Part shown: positions 1 to 10,459 of the stretch, piece after piece
How positions within the stretch are numbered: position 1 is the first letter of the stretch
Layout: each line of letters opens with the position of its first letter
Translations under genes and position numbers: made by a program
Source of the DNA: Undaria pinnatifida
Taxonomy: Eukaryota; Sar; Phaeophyceae; Laminariales; Alariaceae
Direction of reading: 5' to 3'
DNA length: 64,000 nt
NCBI GenBank assembly: GCA_012845835.1
Contig: JABAKD010000026.1
Span: 9,038,558 to 9,102,557 of the forward strand
The notes under the pieces: model-generated
The model's input: the letters and a program-made list of their open reading frames with translations, nothing else
Database searches by the model: none
Told to the model about the DNA's origin: nothing

Positions 1-84
1 GTGACCCCGAGGCAATGCACAACAGAACATCGACATAAACCCCCTACCATATCAGCGTTTAAGTGAGGTATGGGGTATGGCTGA

Positions 85-298
85 CCATGAGCATGAGCAT
101 GAACATGAGCATGATCATGACCATGACCATGTGAGCATGAGCATATGAGCATGACCATGACCATGTGAGCATGAGCATGAGCATGAGCATGAGCATGAGC
201 ATGTGAGCATGAGCATGTGGGCATGATCATGAGCATGAGCATAAGCATGAGCATGTGAGCATGAGCATGAGCATGAACATTAGCATGGGCATGAGCAT
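85..298. repeat. (GAGCAT)n hexamer microsatellite
   Basis: About 210 bases are built from GAGCAT with GACCAT, GATCAT and GTGAGCAT variants, on the + strand. All frames read as low-complexity His/Glu/Met-type repeats, so this is a microsatellite rather than a gene. Confidence 0.9.
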
Positions 299-299
299 G

Positions 300-1211
300 G
301 TACAGAGCTATTCAAGTAAGGAGGCGCGACAGAATGTACTGTAAATGCCGCACCGATACCGTGCCATGGGTTGTAAATGGTGCACCCCAACTCAAGAGCA
401 CCCCCCCGTGACAAACAGGCTCGTAACTACACACTGCTCGGCTAATATCGTCTGTGGGCAGTACAAGGAAGGGTCTTTTTGGTATGGCGGGACATGCCGA
501 ATTCACAGTTCTCAAGTCCCAAATGTTTTTTCTTGGGAGTTGATCTTATAATCGGCGTTCCCCACGGCGGCTGAAACGTTTGTCGTGGCATGCCTTTGCG
601 GGTGTCACCCAGCTCGCCGAGCGCTGTATGTTCCCCGGCTCTCCCGCCTCGATTGCACGCAGATGCTACTGCGGTGTACAGTACTAGAGTAGGTTGGTAG
701 CTTAAAAATCGACGGTGAGAAAAAGGTGTACCGTCAACCCCATCAGCAATCCCATGGACGGTGCCCTACGCATCTAACGGATTTTGATTGGTGAACGCTC
801 AAAAAAAATTGCAGCTATGGGGATCGCAAGTATCAAGTTTTAGTTGTTCGTCAGTTGAGGAGCGCCATCAATAACGAAGCGTTCGACTGAAAAGTGTTCC
901 CCGCTACACTGACATGGCTTCACCTCCTCGGTCCGACGGCAAGCAGCCCGGCACGATCTCGATTCACGAAGCAACTCCCCTCTCCACCCTCCCCCTGCTT
1001 CCTGGCCCCCCGCCCAATCGTCCGCACATACACCCTTTCAGATGATTACATGTCCTACCCTTCCTCCTCCACCGTTCCCCCTATCGTCTGCACACACACC
1101 CCTTCCGATTATTACATATACTCCCCCCCCCCTCCGATCCTTCGCCCCCCCCCCCCCTCCTACTCTCCACCCCCCCCCCGACCCCCCAATGGTCGGCCTC
1201 CCTACAAACAG
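300..1211. other. Non-coding stretch upstream of the first b561 exon
   Basis: I see no supported exon here. The region 1080-1195 is extremely C-rich and works as a long polypyrimidine tract before the splice acceptor at 1211. The proline-rich open frame that crosses 894-1433 is a by-product of that tract. The first b561 histidine should be encoded in an exon upstream of 1212, possibly in this stretch or left of the window. Confidence 0.5.
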
Positions 1212-1387
1212 GTTGATGGTGATTGGCTGGAGCATATGCTTTCCCTTCGGCGTTATTTTCGCTCGATTTTCGAAAAGCTTCGCAAAGCTTGGCTTTCCCG
1301 CCCACAGGGCGCTGCAGTCCTCGGGGGCGCTGTTCGGACTCGCCGGCTTCGTTGTGGCCATCGTCTTCACAGAAAATACCGGCTCTG
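1212..1387 (+). CDS. Cytochrome b561 exon (helices 1-2)
   Basis: The exon has 176 bases between acceptor AAACAG and donor GTTAGT. It encodes 58 codons from LMVIGWSICF to FTENTGS plus one base at each side. Two hydrophobic helices are clear, the first around LMVIGWSICFPFGVIF and the second around GALFGLAGFVVAIVF. The histidine in PAHRALQSSG fits the haem ligand of helix 2. The exon enters in phase 2, which fits a preceding HG glycine codon split as GG|G. Confidence 0.87.
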
Positions 1388-4300
1388 GTTAGTGGAGGTG
1401 TTTTTTTCTTTCGGGGGTGTTGGACAATCTTGAGAGTGATGCATGCTATTGAAATACAACTAGTACGCCAGAGGTGTGCACCGTTTTTCTTCTGTGGCTT
1501 TTCACACGAGGGGCTCTGTACCTTTCCTACCCCGAAACTGATCCTGAGAAAGGACTGAAGGTGCTTTTGTGACGGAGAAACCCATCGCCTTGTAGACACA
1601 TTACATGAAAAATGTTAACTGCAGTATGCTAAACAAGAGCGGTGTTTCAATCGGGCGGTTCAGGGTTAACGAGCCCCGTCATTCACAAAAACAAATAGCC
1701 AAAAAACGGTATATACCATATATGAATAGCCGAAAAGCGGTATACCCATCGCCTTGTAGACACATTACATAAAAAATGTTAACTACAGTATGCTACACAA
1801 GGGCGGCGTTCAATCCGGCGGCTTAGGGATAAGGAGCCCCGTCATTAACCAATACAAATACCCCAAAAGCGGTATACCATATAAGAATAGCCAAAAAGCG
1901 GTATACCCATCGCCTTGTAGACACATTACATAAAAAAATGTTAACTACAGTATGCTACACAAGGGCGGCGTTCAATCCGGCGGTTTAGGGTTAAGGAGCC
2001 CCGTCATTAACCAATACAAATAGCCAAAAAGCGGTATACCATATACGAATAGCCAAATAGCGGTATACCATACATATGACCAGTACGCCTCTATCGCGGC
2101 ACGCGTCTAGCTTGCCACTCGCACTCATTTTGAGGAGGATCTCTCTATACCTACGTACCGAAGCACTGACTTTGGTAGAACATGACGGTGTGACGCGAAT
2201 ACAAATAAAAAGCCTAGGTACATGGCGAATTATATATGCGAAAGCCAAATGGTATTCCGGCGATAGCGAGTCCCCCTGTTGAGGATCGCCGTGGATCAGA
2301 AATGTCGTCTTGGTCGAAAACGTGCTACGACCAGGTATCCGCCTATCGTAGCCCACGTGTCGAAGCATTAATAATTAGTAGTGTCTTGTCTTGCCTTGTC
2401 TTGTCGGTTGCACGCCTTCTTTCTTGCACGGCAAGCTTCGGCTCATTAACCTGCCACCGGCTCTGGATAGTGGCGGTGCGTTTTTCGGTCCGGGGGCATG
2501 GAGTCGTCTTCAGAGTGTGTTGACGGCTGTGCGCGTTCTTGCACGGCAGGCTTCGGCCTAGGTTATGGCAGGGATTGCTTGTCTGCAGGGCGCACGATAC
2601 GCTACAGCCCCGGGTTCGGGCTAAGTGTGTGGTTCTTGGTGAGGACGCGTGCTACGATAGGGCGATAGGGGTACTTGTAGTACGTTTCGGCTAAATATTT
2701 TTGTGGATGACGGAGCTTCTTAGCCCCCAAATCGTGGGAATTTCATCTAAATTTTGCAGTACATGAGTTTTTGTGTACCTATTAATAGGCATACAGGCCA
2801 CACATGCTACGATAGAGGTATACCGTTTTTTGGCGAAAATGATTTCTGAATGAGGGGGCTCCTTAACCTACTAATACTATCGTACTAATACTATCGTACT
2901 AATACTATCGTACTAATACTATCGTACGAATACTATCGTACGAATACTACCGTACTAATATTATCGTACTAATACTATCGTCGGAAAAAAAATACTTCGA
3001 AGTAATAGGGCATGGGATTTTTCATCCGGTCAGGAGTTCAATTTTTCTCCAAATCAGTTTTTCTTGGGAGGTCCTAAGCTCCGAAAGAGGGGAACCTTAG
3101 AAACAATGTGGTGCATCTCTGTCGTAGCACGCGTCAGGCCATGGACGACTTCATCGGTTGTCAATTTACTTTTTTTTGTCACAATTAGTCCTTGAGTGAG
3201 GTATACTGGTAGGCTATTAGACCTACCCTAAAGTCAGGAGCGCGCCACTGAAAAACAGGCCCCAGAAGTGACCCCCGATGCGTGCGTAGGTTTGGTCGAG
3301 CCCCAGTAAACAATTGTCGCGCCTGTACCGTACTATTAGTGGTATTAATTCCATTAGTAGCACTATTAGTACTAACAGTAGCATATATGTGTCTGAGGGT
3401 GGTCACTTGGAGAGCTGTACCTATAGTATATGTATAGTATATGTATAGTATATGTATAGTATATGTATGTATACCTTACCCCAAAGTTGTCTTTGATGTA
3501 TTATTAATAGTAGTAATGTGTTAGTAGCAGTGTATTATTAATAGTAGTAGTGTATTCGTAGTGATGTATTAGTAGTGATGTACCAGTAGTGATGTGTCAG
3601 TAGTGATGTGTCAGTAGCAATGCATTAGTAGTGCTTGCAAGGTTATAGGTGGGGACACAGAGTGCCCCCTGCAGGTCTGCCAATTGAGCAGGTCCCCGGG
3701 GAGTACTCACTTTCTTTTCCTTCGTAGAGACGTTGCTTTATTCGATTCCACCAGAGCCCCGGATAGCTTCTCAGATCGGAGGCACGTGCCTCCGATCTAC
3801 TTAGTAGTGATGTAGTAGTGATGTATCAATATCAGTAGTAGTAACAGTGGAACCCGATGGACAGCCCCATCGCCTATCGCCTATCGCCTGTCAATAGGTA
3901 CATAAACGATGTAAACGATTGGGGTGGCACTTTTTTGTTTGGTTCTGGCCAAAGCATTTTCTGACAGACCAGCCCCCTCAACTACTGCAGTAGTGAGCAA
4001 TGCCCAATAGCAATGCCCGTACTACCCAATACCCATGTCGTAGGACCGCCACTGCTGTAGTGTCTTCAATCTTGTTCGTGGTATACCTATGAGTAGGCCA
4101 TATATGCGATGCGAGTGTCCATCGGGTTGAACTTTCGAACTTTCTCAAAGTCAGATATTGGGTTAGATGTAGAGCTGATGAAGTCAGGGGGTGATGATTA
4201 ATTAGGTGCTGCTCGTATCGTACTATTAGTAGTATGTCTCACACAACTATTAAAGCTGTACACAACCCACATGGTATCCCAACGATATAGTTATGGGTGG

Positions 4301-7300
4301 TTTGTTAGTGTAATTGACTACTAACGATAATTGAGGAGACACGCCAGTCTGAAGTCCCTTGGCATGTGCTCTGTCCCGGCATCGCAGGCATGTGCATGTC
4401 CGTGTTCTTATTTTCTCTACAAGTACGGCCATGCATGATATAGTGACACCCTGCCCATGTTAAATTGACTACAGTAAGGTAACCAACAAAATACTATCCC
4501 TCCCCTCCCCCCCCTCTCTCTCTGTCTCTATTTCTTTTCCTCTCTCTATCACGCCTCTCTCTCTTTCGTTAGAGCACTTTGAGAACACACATGGGGTACT
4601 GGGTCTGGGCATGACTGCTCTAGTGCTGCTCCAAGTAATATATGCTGTCTTCCGCCCACACCCGCCGCCCAGCGCGCCTCTCATGGCGCAACTGCCGGCC
4701 GATCAAGTGGTAAGCAATCGGTAGTGTCTCAGAAAAAAAACCCAACCAAAAACCGACGCCAAAAAATACCCCGAAAAAATTCTTCGGGGTATATATGAAA
4801 AGCGCAACTCGATGGACCTTTAGATGGCCTAGGTATAGAACGAATTATTATAAAATTAAAAATACACTCCACCAGCTGTGAGATCGAAGATTTTGTCGAA
4901 ACTCATCTTTGCAAGTTGTGTGTGATACTCCGATCGCGCGTATTACGGGTTGTGTGTCCTCATTAAGGATATAGGTCGGCGACTCCCTTTGCAACTACCG
5001 TGTAGCTATCAGGGTCAACAGGGTGATGTTAGGCAGTCTGTGCGCGGAAACTATAGCACCCGTTTCTGAGGGGGACAAAATCTGACAGCTGTAAAACGAA
5101 ATGCATCAGTCTATCAAGTGAATCCTGTAAGTCGAATAACCGGTGAGGGGAGGGCGGAGTTTTTAAGGACGTGGGGGGCTGAGTTTGATCAAAAGGGAGC
5201 GGAGGGGGGGGGGGAATGGACGAATCATGTGGCCTAGGTGTAGAACGAGTTAGATTACCTAGGTGTAGAACGGGGCCACGCGACGTTGCACGTACGTGCA
5301 AGATTTTTTTAGATTTGCACCTAAATTCAAAAGCGACTCTGTATGTATGGCGGCTCCCTATGTGCAGGTCCGCACAAAATGACGGCCGCCCTGCCCAGGC
5401 TAACCCGACCCCAGACCTGACCCTAACCCTAACCCTAACCCTAACCCCAACCCAACCCTTTGGGCGGTTCGAGGTCTGCTCTCGAGATCGGCGGGGGCAG
5501 TATTGAGTTTACGTGCAAATCTGAAAACCTTGCATGTACGTGCAATTAAACGCCTGGTGTGTAGAACGAGCTCAATGGCCCAGGTGTAGAACGAATGATG
5601 TAAAAAAAAAAGATGTCAGCAATCGGGGGTGTTTCGGCAAAAAAACGAAACATGTTAGACTATACAGTACTCGTTGTACAAGCAGTAGAGAGGTGTCAGG
5701 AAAAGCTAAAGCTGAGCCTGTTGGTACATTCGTTTAATGTATTAGTGCTTACTGGTTATAAGCGAATTTACGCCAGGAGATTTAATATGTTGGTTTTAGT
5801 GCAGGAGATTGGAGCTTAGGCTTGTGACGGACGGCCGTCTAGACTCGACATGTTGCTTCCAGTGTCGGAGTTCCTAAACGTGTGATAGACGACGCCCCAA
5901 ATCTGCCTTCTCCTGATATCATTGGCGGCAAGCAATCTGAGATGGCAACAGAAAAAATACAACCTGAACGTGCTTGGCATTCGCTGTAAGCGGCATGAAA
6001 AAGAAAAAGCTTTACGCACGTCCGTGTAAAAATAATACCAGGTACTCGCTGTAAGCAGACAGGATAAAGGAAAAACTGTATGCTCGTACGTAGCACCGGT
6101 ATGAGAACTTATGCTGAGTGAGAGTGGCGGGGAGGAGTACCAACAGAGCAAGGGACTTCGCTACGGCGGTGGCCTCTTCGGGCTGAGTTGCGTTGCCAAC
6201 CCCACCGCCCCCCCCCCCCTCTCGCTCAGTTCCCTGCATGAGTTGCACATACACAGCGCTTGCAACGCCAACGTGTTTTGAACCACCCAAGCGCCGCCCT
6301 TTCGAGTTAAACGTTGGAATGCACCCGGCTTGGTGCACGTTTCGTCTCGATCATACGCTGTAGTCTATGCTATAATATATACTGGCTGAAACTTGTATGC
6401 TATACAAGTAATCCAAACTGTAAAGTGTGTATACTGTAATACCACTACTATAATGTATACTATAATGTTATGTACCTGGTATACTATATTCGATACTGTT
6501 AATGTACGTATACTATGACTATATTATACGGTACGTTTTTTCTGTGCTGTGCGTTTTGTCGGTACTGTACGTGCAAAAGCCGGCAGCAGCAAGCGGTGTG
6601 AGACGAGCGTGGTCAGTTTCGCACAGGACCGTCGGGTACGTCCTCCTCATCTTGGCAGTTTTCCAGGCAAGAAATGGGAACGGGGAATACGAGGTGTAAG
6701 TCGGTGGGTGGGTGGGTGGGTGGGCGGGTGGGTGGGTTTGTATATATCAAAAATCAAATATTGTTTCAATTTGTACTAACCTATCAAAAGGAAAATCAAT
6801 TCACTAGTATTCACAGCCTTTCTAACGACCATTTGTTTTTTCATGAGCTGAGTAAACGTGTGGTACCCCTTAAAAAGGACGCTGACAGTATTTTACAACC
6901 GCTGTTGATAGTTGAAACCATGCTATAAGCACAATCAAACATTATATGTCCCAGGTAGGAGGGAAAGGGGAGGGAAGGTATTCGGGGAGGGGGGGCACAA
7001 GGGGGGACGGGGGGAGGGGCACGGGGGGGGGGGGATCTGTTGCCCCAGCAGGCCTGACTTCCCGGGGGTAGTCTACTATGACTGTGACGGGTGTGAAGTG
7101 TCATTAATAGTGTTAACTGCACTAACTAGCTATGGTATGATAATTAGTCGGCGACTGACTATTAGTATACTCATAGTATCAATATAGCCCGCGAGGCCTC
7201 CTACGTGCTCGTTATGTGCGCGTTGCCGGGCGAACTACTATTAACATACAATTAATATTCTCTGTTAACTCAAGGGCCTACTATCACAACTGGTTGTTAT

Positions 7301-8385
7301 CTGGGCGGGCGTAGCTTCATTGCACGTGGAAGGGGAAGAGGGAAGGCGATGCCACAATCTTTTGTTCCTGTTACGATTTTCGATCGATAGGAGGGGGAGC
7401 CCAGTGCTGGCGGCGCTTAACCCATTTCCAAATCCTAACATGATAATTTCCTCGTCTAGGTCCAAGTGTTTTTTCTCCGTGTCGGGAGTGCGGTGGTAAA
7501 ACGTCGAGGAGCGCGAGAGGTGTAATTAAGCTGCCGGTGTCAAAAACGGGGCTTGATCACTACGGCTCATTACGGCCCACATACTGCATGCAGCATGTAA
7601 TATCTTCTCCTCCTTCCCTTCCTCCCTTTTCGCCTGTGCTGAACTGTTTCGTTGCTGCAAATAATCCTTGGCGCTTGCTGTGATTCCCGGATAGCTTTTT
7701 ACGTAATGTATGGCAAACACGTAACGAGCGCCCAAATGTTGGCGCTGTCTCTATGACGAATAGGAACCGTGCGCCGTCTCGAAAGGGACGTGTGTGATGT
7801 TGTCTTGTTTCCACGTTTAGGGTTTCTTTTTTCAATGATCCGGAGTCACTCCTGCGTTTAGGATTCCGGGTAAGTAACCCATGGCAAAGTACACTCCGGG
7901 GGTTACCTTAAGCCTGCTTTGTAGTGCCCTATAACTTCGGTTTGCAAATGGGGGTATAGTACAACATAAGTATATGTACTACTCTACATAATGCTGTAAT
8001 ACCCTAGTCTCGGTCGGCCAATGGTCATTCAATAAAACAAGCAATTGACGAGTATCCCCCCACCCCCTCCGTGATGGACTGTCTTACTGCTTCAAACCCT
8101 TGATGCCCGCCGTAACCCCCCCCTTCCCCCCCCCCGCACTCGTCTTCAACCGGCTGGTCGATCTTGAACGTTGCGCTCGCTTGCTATGGCCTTCCTCAGT
8201 GCCTCGGAGGAATCGAGCTGTTACACGTTAAGGAGATATGGCGTACGCTGTACGTGGCCCTCGCGGCTCTTCTGGTCCTCATATTCGTACTTCTGCAGCT
8301 AGCGGCCTGTTGCTCCAAGAGCAAGGCTGTTTCTGCCGGAGAAGTTGCTCATCTACTGGTAAACGCCACGACCGGCACAACCTAG
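1212..8385 (+). CDS. Cytochrome b561-domain membrane protein, split gene, 5' incomplete
   Basis: Four exons (1212-1387, 4573-4709, 6580-6693, about 8140-8385) read as one cytochrome b561 domain, the six-helix fold that carries two haem b groups and passes electrons from ascorbate or similar donors across a membrane. Three of the four conserved haem-ligand histidines are visible: one in HRALQ (exon 1), one in THGVLGL (exon 2) and one in SHRTVGY (exon 3). The first, usually in an HG motif just before LMVIGW, must lie in a missing upstream exon. Exon 1 ends in phase 1 and exon 2 supplies the two missing bases; exon 2 ends in phase 0 and exon 3 starts in phase 0. Many eukaryotic relatives carry an N-terminal DOMON domain, which cannot be seen here. 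The family call is secure; substrate and membrane are unknown. Confidence 0.85.
1581..2072. repeat. Tandem repeat, three units of about 163 bp
   Basis: Units start at 1581, 1745 and 1906 with CCCATCGCCTTGTAGACACA and run through GGAGCCCCGTCATT and AGCCAAAAAGCGGTATACC. Each carries internal GGTATACC copies. Divergence is a few percent, so the duplications are fairly recent. Confidence 0.9.
2076..2860. other. Intronic stretch without recognisable features
   Basis: Unique-looking intron sequence with short CTTGTCTTGCC repeats near 2385-2405. The open frames here (such as 2236-2523) have no family resemblance and no matching splice phase, so none is called. Confidence 0.4.
2866..2980. repeat. 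14-bp minisatellite ACTAATACTATCGT
   Basis: About eight near-identical copies of ACTAATACTATCGT, with ACGAATACTATCGT variants in the middle. It lies in b561 intron 1. Confidence 0.93.
3634..3798 (+). mobile_element. Dispersed 165-bp element ending in a perfect palindrome
   Basis: The reverse-complement copy is at 61650-61815. Shared blocks include TGCAGGTCTGCCAATTGAG and ATTCGATTCCACCAGAGCCC, and both copies end in a hairpin built on AGATCGGAGGC. Here the last 26 bases (3773-3798) form a perfect palindrome. The transposition class is unknown: a terminal hairpin recalls Helitrons, but no CTRR end follows it. Confidence 0.6.
3799..4499. other. Intronic stretch, short TAGTAG/GATGTA repeats
   Basis: Apart from short GTAGTGATGTA-type repeats to about 3845 I see no feature. 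Several short open frames occur without supporting motifs. Confidence 0.4.
4573..4709 (+). CDS. Cytochrome b561 exon (helix 3)
   Basis: The exon has 137 bases between acceptor CTTTCGTTAG and donor GTAAGC. Its first two bases complete the split codon left by the previous exon (G+AG, Glu). The peptide begins HFENTHGVLGLGMTALVLLQ, a transmembrane helix with the third haem-ligand histidine in THG. It then continues VIYAVFRPHPPP, the RP-rich loop typical of b561 proteins, and ends in phase 0 after ADQV. Confidence 0.9.
5286..5545. mobile_element. MITE-like element with telomeric repeat inside
   Basis: The ends are inverted copies. The left end reads TTGCACGTACGTGCAAG and then AGATTTGCACCTAAA. The reverse complement of the right end reads TTGCACGTACATGCAAG and then AGATTTGCACGTAAA. 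Each end is itself close to a palindrome. The interior carries four CCCTAA units (5421-5446). I could not assign a target-site duplication. Confidence 0.6.
5421..5446 (-). repeat. Interstitial telomere-like repeat (TTAGGG)
   Basis: Four CCCTAA units are followed by CCCCAACCC. This is the TTAGGG type in the minus direction and too short to be a chromosome end. Confidence 0.85.
6580..6693 (+). CDS. Cytochrome b561 exon (helix 4)
   Basis: The exon has 114 bases between acceptor GTGCAAAAG and donor GTGTAAG, in phase 0 at both ends. Residues RRAWSVSHRTVGYVLLILAV match the b561 signature: R..W...H followed by a helix, where the histidine is the fourth haem ligand. The tail ARNGNGEYE is polar. An alternative donor two bases downstream (GTAAGT) would give phase 2. 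Confidence 0.87.
6694..8139 (+). other. b561 intron 3 (about 1.4 kb), acceptor unresolved
   Basis: The intron contains a GGTG-rich tract (6700-6735), G-runs (6955-7035) with quadruplex potential, and a segment near 7680-7800 that recurs inverted at about 10075-10180. It ends in C-runs at 8116-8135. No AG dinucleotide occurs between 8053 and the coding sequence, so the acceptor is non-canonical or the sequence is altered in the C-run. Confidence 0.55.
8140..8385 (+). CDS. Cytochrome b561 terminal exon (helices 5-6)
   Basis: In-frame sequence from TGWSILNVALACYGL continues through a loop (IELLHVKEIWR) into a strong helix, ALAALLVLIFVLLQLA, and then a short charged tail that stops at TAG (8383-8385). 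Placement after the fourth histidine, with two remaining helices and a cytosolic tail, fits the C-terminus of a b561 domain. The start coordinate is a guess within 8116-8152 because no AG acceptor is visible. Confidence 0.72.
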   Translation, partial: SSSTGWSILNVALACYGLPQCLGGIELLHVKEIWRTLYVALAALLVLIFVLLQLAACCSKSKAVSAGEVAHLLVNATTGTT

Positions 8386-8399
8386 GGGCTTGCCCCAGT

Positions 8400-9290
8400 C
8401 GCGGTCGCTTTTTCGTATTCGCAGACTGACCAGAGCGCGGGGAGGGAGCGGGTGTGTGTGGAGGGCGCGCGGGAGGGGGGGAGGGGGAGGGGGGGGCAGG
8501 TAGATATGGCACGGGTTACATCGTTGCTGCGGCCGGTGATATCGTGATGTTCGCAGCCTTCAAAAACACAAAAAAATCATATTTCAGACCCTACACAGAC
8601 AGTGGCTGCCTTTGATCGCTGTCAGAATACACTAGGCTCAAATACATATATTTATAGGGAGTTTACAATGGGGATGCCTATCGCTGAAGAGGCATCACTA
8701 GGCCAAGAAGAACGCTGTCGCTTTGTCTGTAGTATCGAAGTGACCAGGGCGCGCGGGGTGAGGAGGGGGCGTTGGAGGAGAGGAAGGTGGGGGGGCGGGG
8801 TCGTGAGGGCAGATAGAGGAGATGCCGCGGATGTTCCCAGTCGCTGCAGCCAGCGAGGCCATGATATTCGCAGCTTCCAAGGTTTGTGTTTTTGTGTTTT
8901 TCAGACCCCGGACAGATAGTGGCTTCCTTTCCGTACTACTAGCAGCATAGACTATTTTTAGGCTCAAGCATTAAAACATAACATACTTATAGGAGCCATT
9001 GCCCCGCCAAGAAAAAAACTGTTGCCTCCTGTTCGTGGTAGCAAAGTGAGTAGAGTCGCCGAAGCGTGAGGAGGAGGAGGAAGAAACAGAGAGGGGGGCG
9101 AGTCGTGAGGCAAGTTAAAGGAAATGTCGTGGTGTTTGTTCGCGCCCCTGCGGTCGGCGGGGCCATGTGGCTGTAGCTTTTTAGAAGGATCAAACCTCGA
9201 ATTTCGGAACCTGGGCAGATATTGGCTCTCGTTTATACTGCACGGACGGCATACGCTACAAACAAACATCAATATTGATAGAATATAACG
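8400..9290. repeat. Three diverged tandem units of about 300 bp
   Basis: Each unit contains a block like GCTGCGGCCGGCGAT...TTCGCAGCTT, then CAGACCC.GGACAGATAGTGGCT, then a purine-rich tract (8450-8500, 8745-8800, 9065-9110). A partial fourth copy starts at about 9860, and a separate diverged copy lies at 18005-18150. Confidence 0.65.
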
Positions 9291-9549
9291 AGAAGGACAA
9301 GTGGAGCAAGGGCAGCACGTGAATTACATCGATACCATGATACGCCGGAAGTCGGTGCAGAATGGATGTGGAGGCCGTGCATAGGCTTCCTGTTTTTGGG
9401 GCTTGCCTTGTTTTTTTTCTACGTTTCGCCTTTTCTGTCTTGGCTTGCTTCCACTTTCCGACTTTTCTGTCCAGAATGATCGACGTCGAAGCTCCTGCTG
9501 CCTGCACATTGGAGGATGGCAAACCTAGTAATGCTACGTATTAACAATT
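9291..9549. other. No feature recognised
   Basis: Unique-looking sequence with open frames on both strands but no recognisable motif. Confidence 0.3.
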
Positions 9550-9842
9550 GACCTGGGCTACGGTAGAAGTCTTCGTAGGACCTTCCGGAAGACTTTTTGT
9601 GGACGACAAGCACTTTCCAAAAGGTCTGAGTGGTCGGCTTCTCAACCGAGGACGCTACTCGACATGTTTCAAAGGTTATTTTTGCGTCTCCTAAACTGTT
9701 TTTTGTTCACCTAGCCCATGGGATTGATCATCGGACGGATCGAACGGTGCCTCTCAACTACGAGCGCCGGGTGAGTTTGAGGAGCTCCTCCAGTTAGTGG
9801 CCCGAGGAAAAGCAAGGTCCAACCTCTACCGTAGTTGAAGTC
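9550..9842. mobile_element. Possible MITE with CTACGGTAG ends
   Basis: The left end GACCTGGGCTACGGTAG and the reverse complement of the right end GACTTCAACTACGGTAG share GAC and CTACGGTAG. The same core is in the terminal repeats of the better supported element at 36475-36743. No target duplication is visible, so this is tentative. Confidence 0.35.
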
Positions 9843-9859
9843 GTGAGGTTATAGTAGCG

Positions 9860-10257
9860 ATGCGCGTCTCTGAGGAGGCATCGCTCGACCATGAAGGAGG
9901 ACGTACCTTCATGGACGGGGGGCGGGGCGAGGGTGGGGGCCGGGGGGGGCGCACTTTTGGTATTTTATTATTTTTATTAGGTTTGCCATCCGACGATTTG
10001 CAGCATTCCCTTCAACATCGATCACTCATAAACATTCCGGGTCGTTGCTTTCCTTCCTTAGCCGTTGGTCTCGTGACCGTGCATCCCTTTCGAGACGGAG
10101 CCCCGTTCCTACTCTTAATAGAGATACCTACAACATTCGGGCGTTCATTACGTTTCTTCCACATATATAGCAACGTAGATCTAACGGCACGGGCGGAGCC
10201 GTGGCCGTACCGCTAGTATATATGTATCTGTACATAATTGATGACTCTTTTTAGGAG
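9860..10257. other. Repeat fragments
   Basis: 9860-9955 resembles the purine-rich end of the 8.4-9.3 kb tandem unit. 10075-10180 is an inverted relative of 7680-7800, sharing CCCTTTCGAGACGG and ACATTCGGGCG. The 118-codon open frame here is made of these repeats and is not called. Confidence 0.45.
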
Positions 10258-10450
10258 ACAGGGATTTGGTCAGGAGTTTTTTTCGTCTCGGCCTCAGTAT
10301 GGGATTGTCGAAGCTGGATTTTCTCGGCTGTGTCGCTTCGTTCGAGCGCCGTCTTAGGGGGGTGGCTCCAACGCCTCTTGCCCCGCCTTATCCGTTCAGT
10401 ACCTCGACGTGAACGCGGATGCGAGCTGAGCGAGACAAGCGAGAAGTGTG
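10258..10450 (+). repeat. Dispersed repeat R, copy 1
   Basis: GC-rich family with GTCAGGAGTTTTTTTCGTCT, CTTCGTTCGAGCGCCG, GGCTCCAACGCC and ACCTCGACGTGAACGCGGAT. Other copies are at 13802-13990, 44376-44528, 44755-44890 and 46478-46638. Confidence 0.8.
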
Positions 10451-10459
10451 TAACATGCT

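Larger units (their letters stand above)
1388..4572 (+). other. b561 intron 1, repeat-filled (3.2 kb)
   Basis: The intron runs from GTTAGT to TCTCTTTCGTTAG and ends in a CT-rich tract (about 4500-4566). It contains a three-unit 163-bp tandem repeat, a 14-bp minisatellite, TATAGTATATG repeats near 3420-3470, AGTAGTGATGT-type repeats (3490-3630 and 3800-3840) and a dispersed element ending in a perfect palindrome. No further b561 exon was recognised in it. Confidence 0.75.
5230..5600. repeat. 25-bp tandem motif split by an insertion
   Basis: CCTAGGTGTAGAACGAG-type units occur at about 5230, 5255, 5551 and 5576, with a stray copy at 4826. The inner gap is filled by the inverted-repeat element at 5286-5545, which suggests that the element entered a tandem array. 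Confidence 0.65.
4710..6579 (+). other. b561 intron 2 (1.9 kb)
   Basis: The intron runs from GTAAGC to GTGCAAAAG. It holds a 25-bp tandem motif (CCTAGGTGTAGAACGAG), an inverted-repeat element containing telomere-like repeats, and AT-rich TATACTATAATG-type sequence near 6360-6500. Near 4780 a short hairpin ACCCCGAA...TTCGGGGT occurs. No other exon is recognised. Confidence 0.7.

Noticed and set aside
334-368. Possible upstream b561 exon ending in CATGG before GTTGTA, giving the expected HG
   Set aside because: Only about 35 bases would be available between the nearest acceptor and this donor, and the residues before HG do not resemble the family. It stays a possibility only.
894-1433. 179-codon proline-rich open frame
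   Set aside because: It reads through the C-rich polypyrimidine tract and then crosses the b561 exon in the wrong frame; the exon frame at 1212-1387 matches a known domain and this one does not.
2866-2980. CRISPR-like array
   Set aside because: Simple 14-bp tandem repeat without spacers; the sequence is eukaryotic.
5421-5446. Chromosome end
   Set aside because: Only four telomere-type units inside a mobile element, with unique sequence on both sides.
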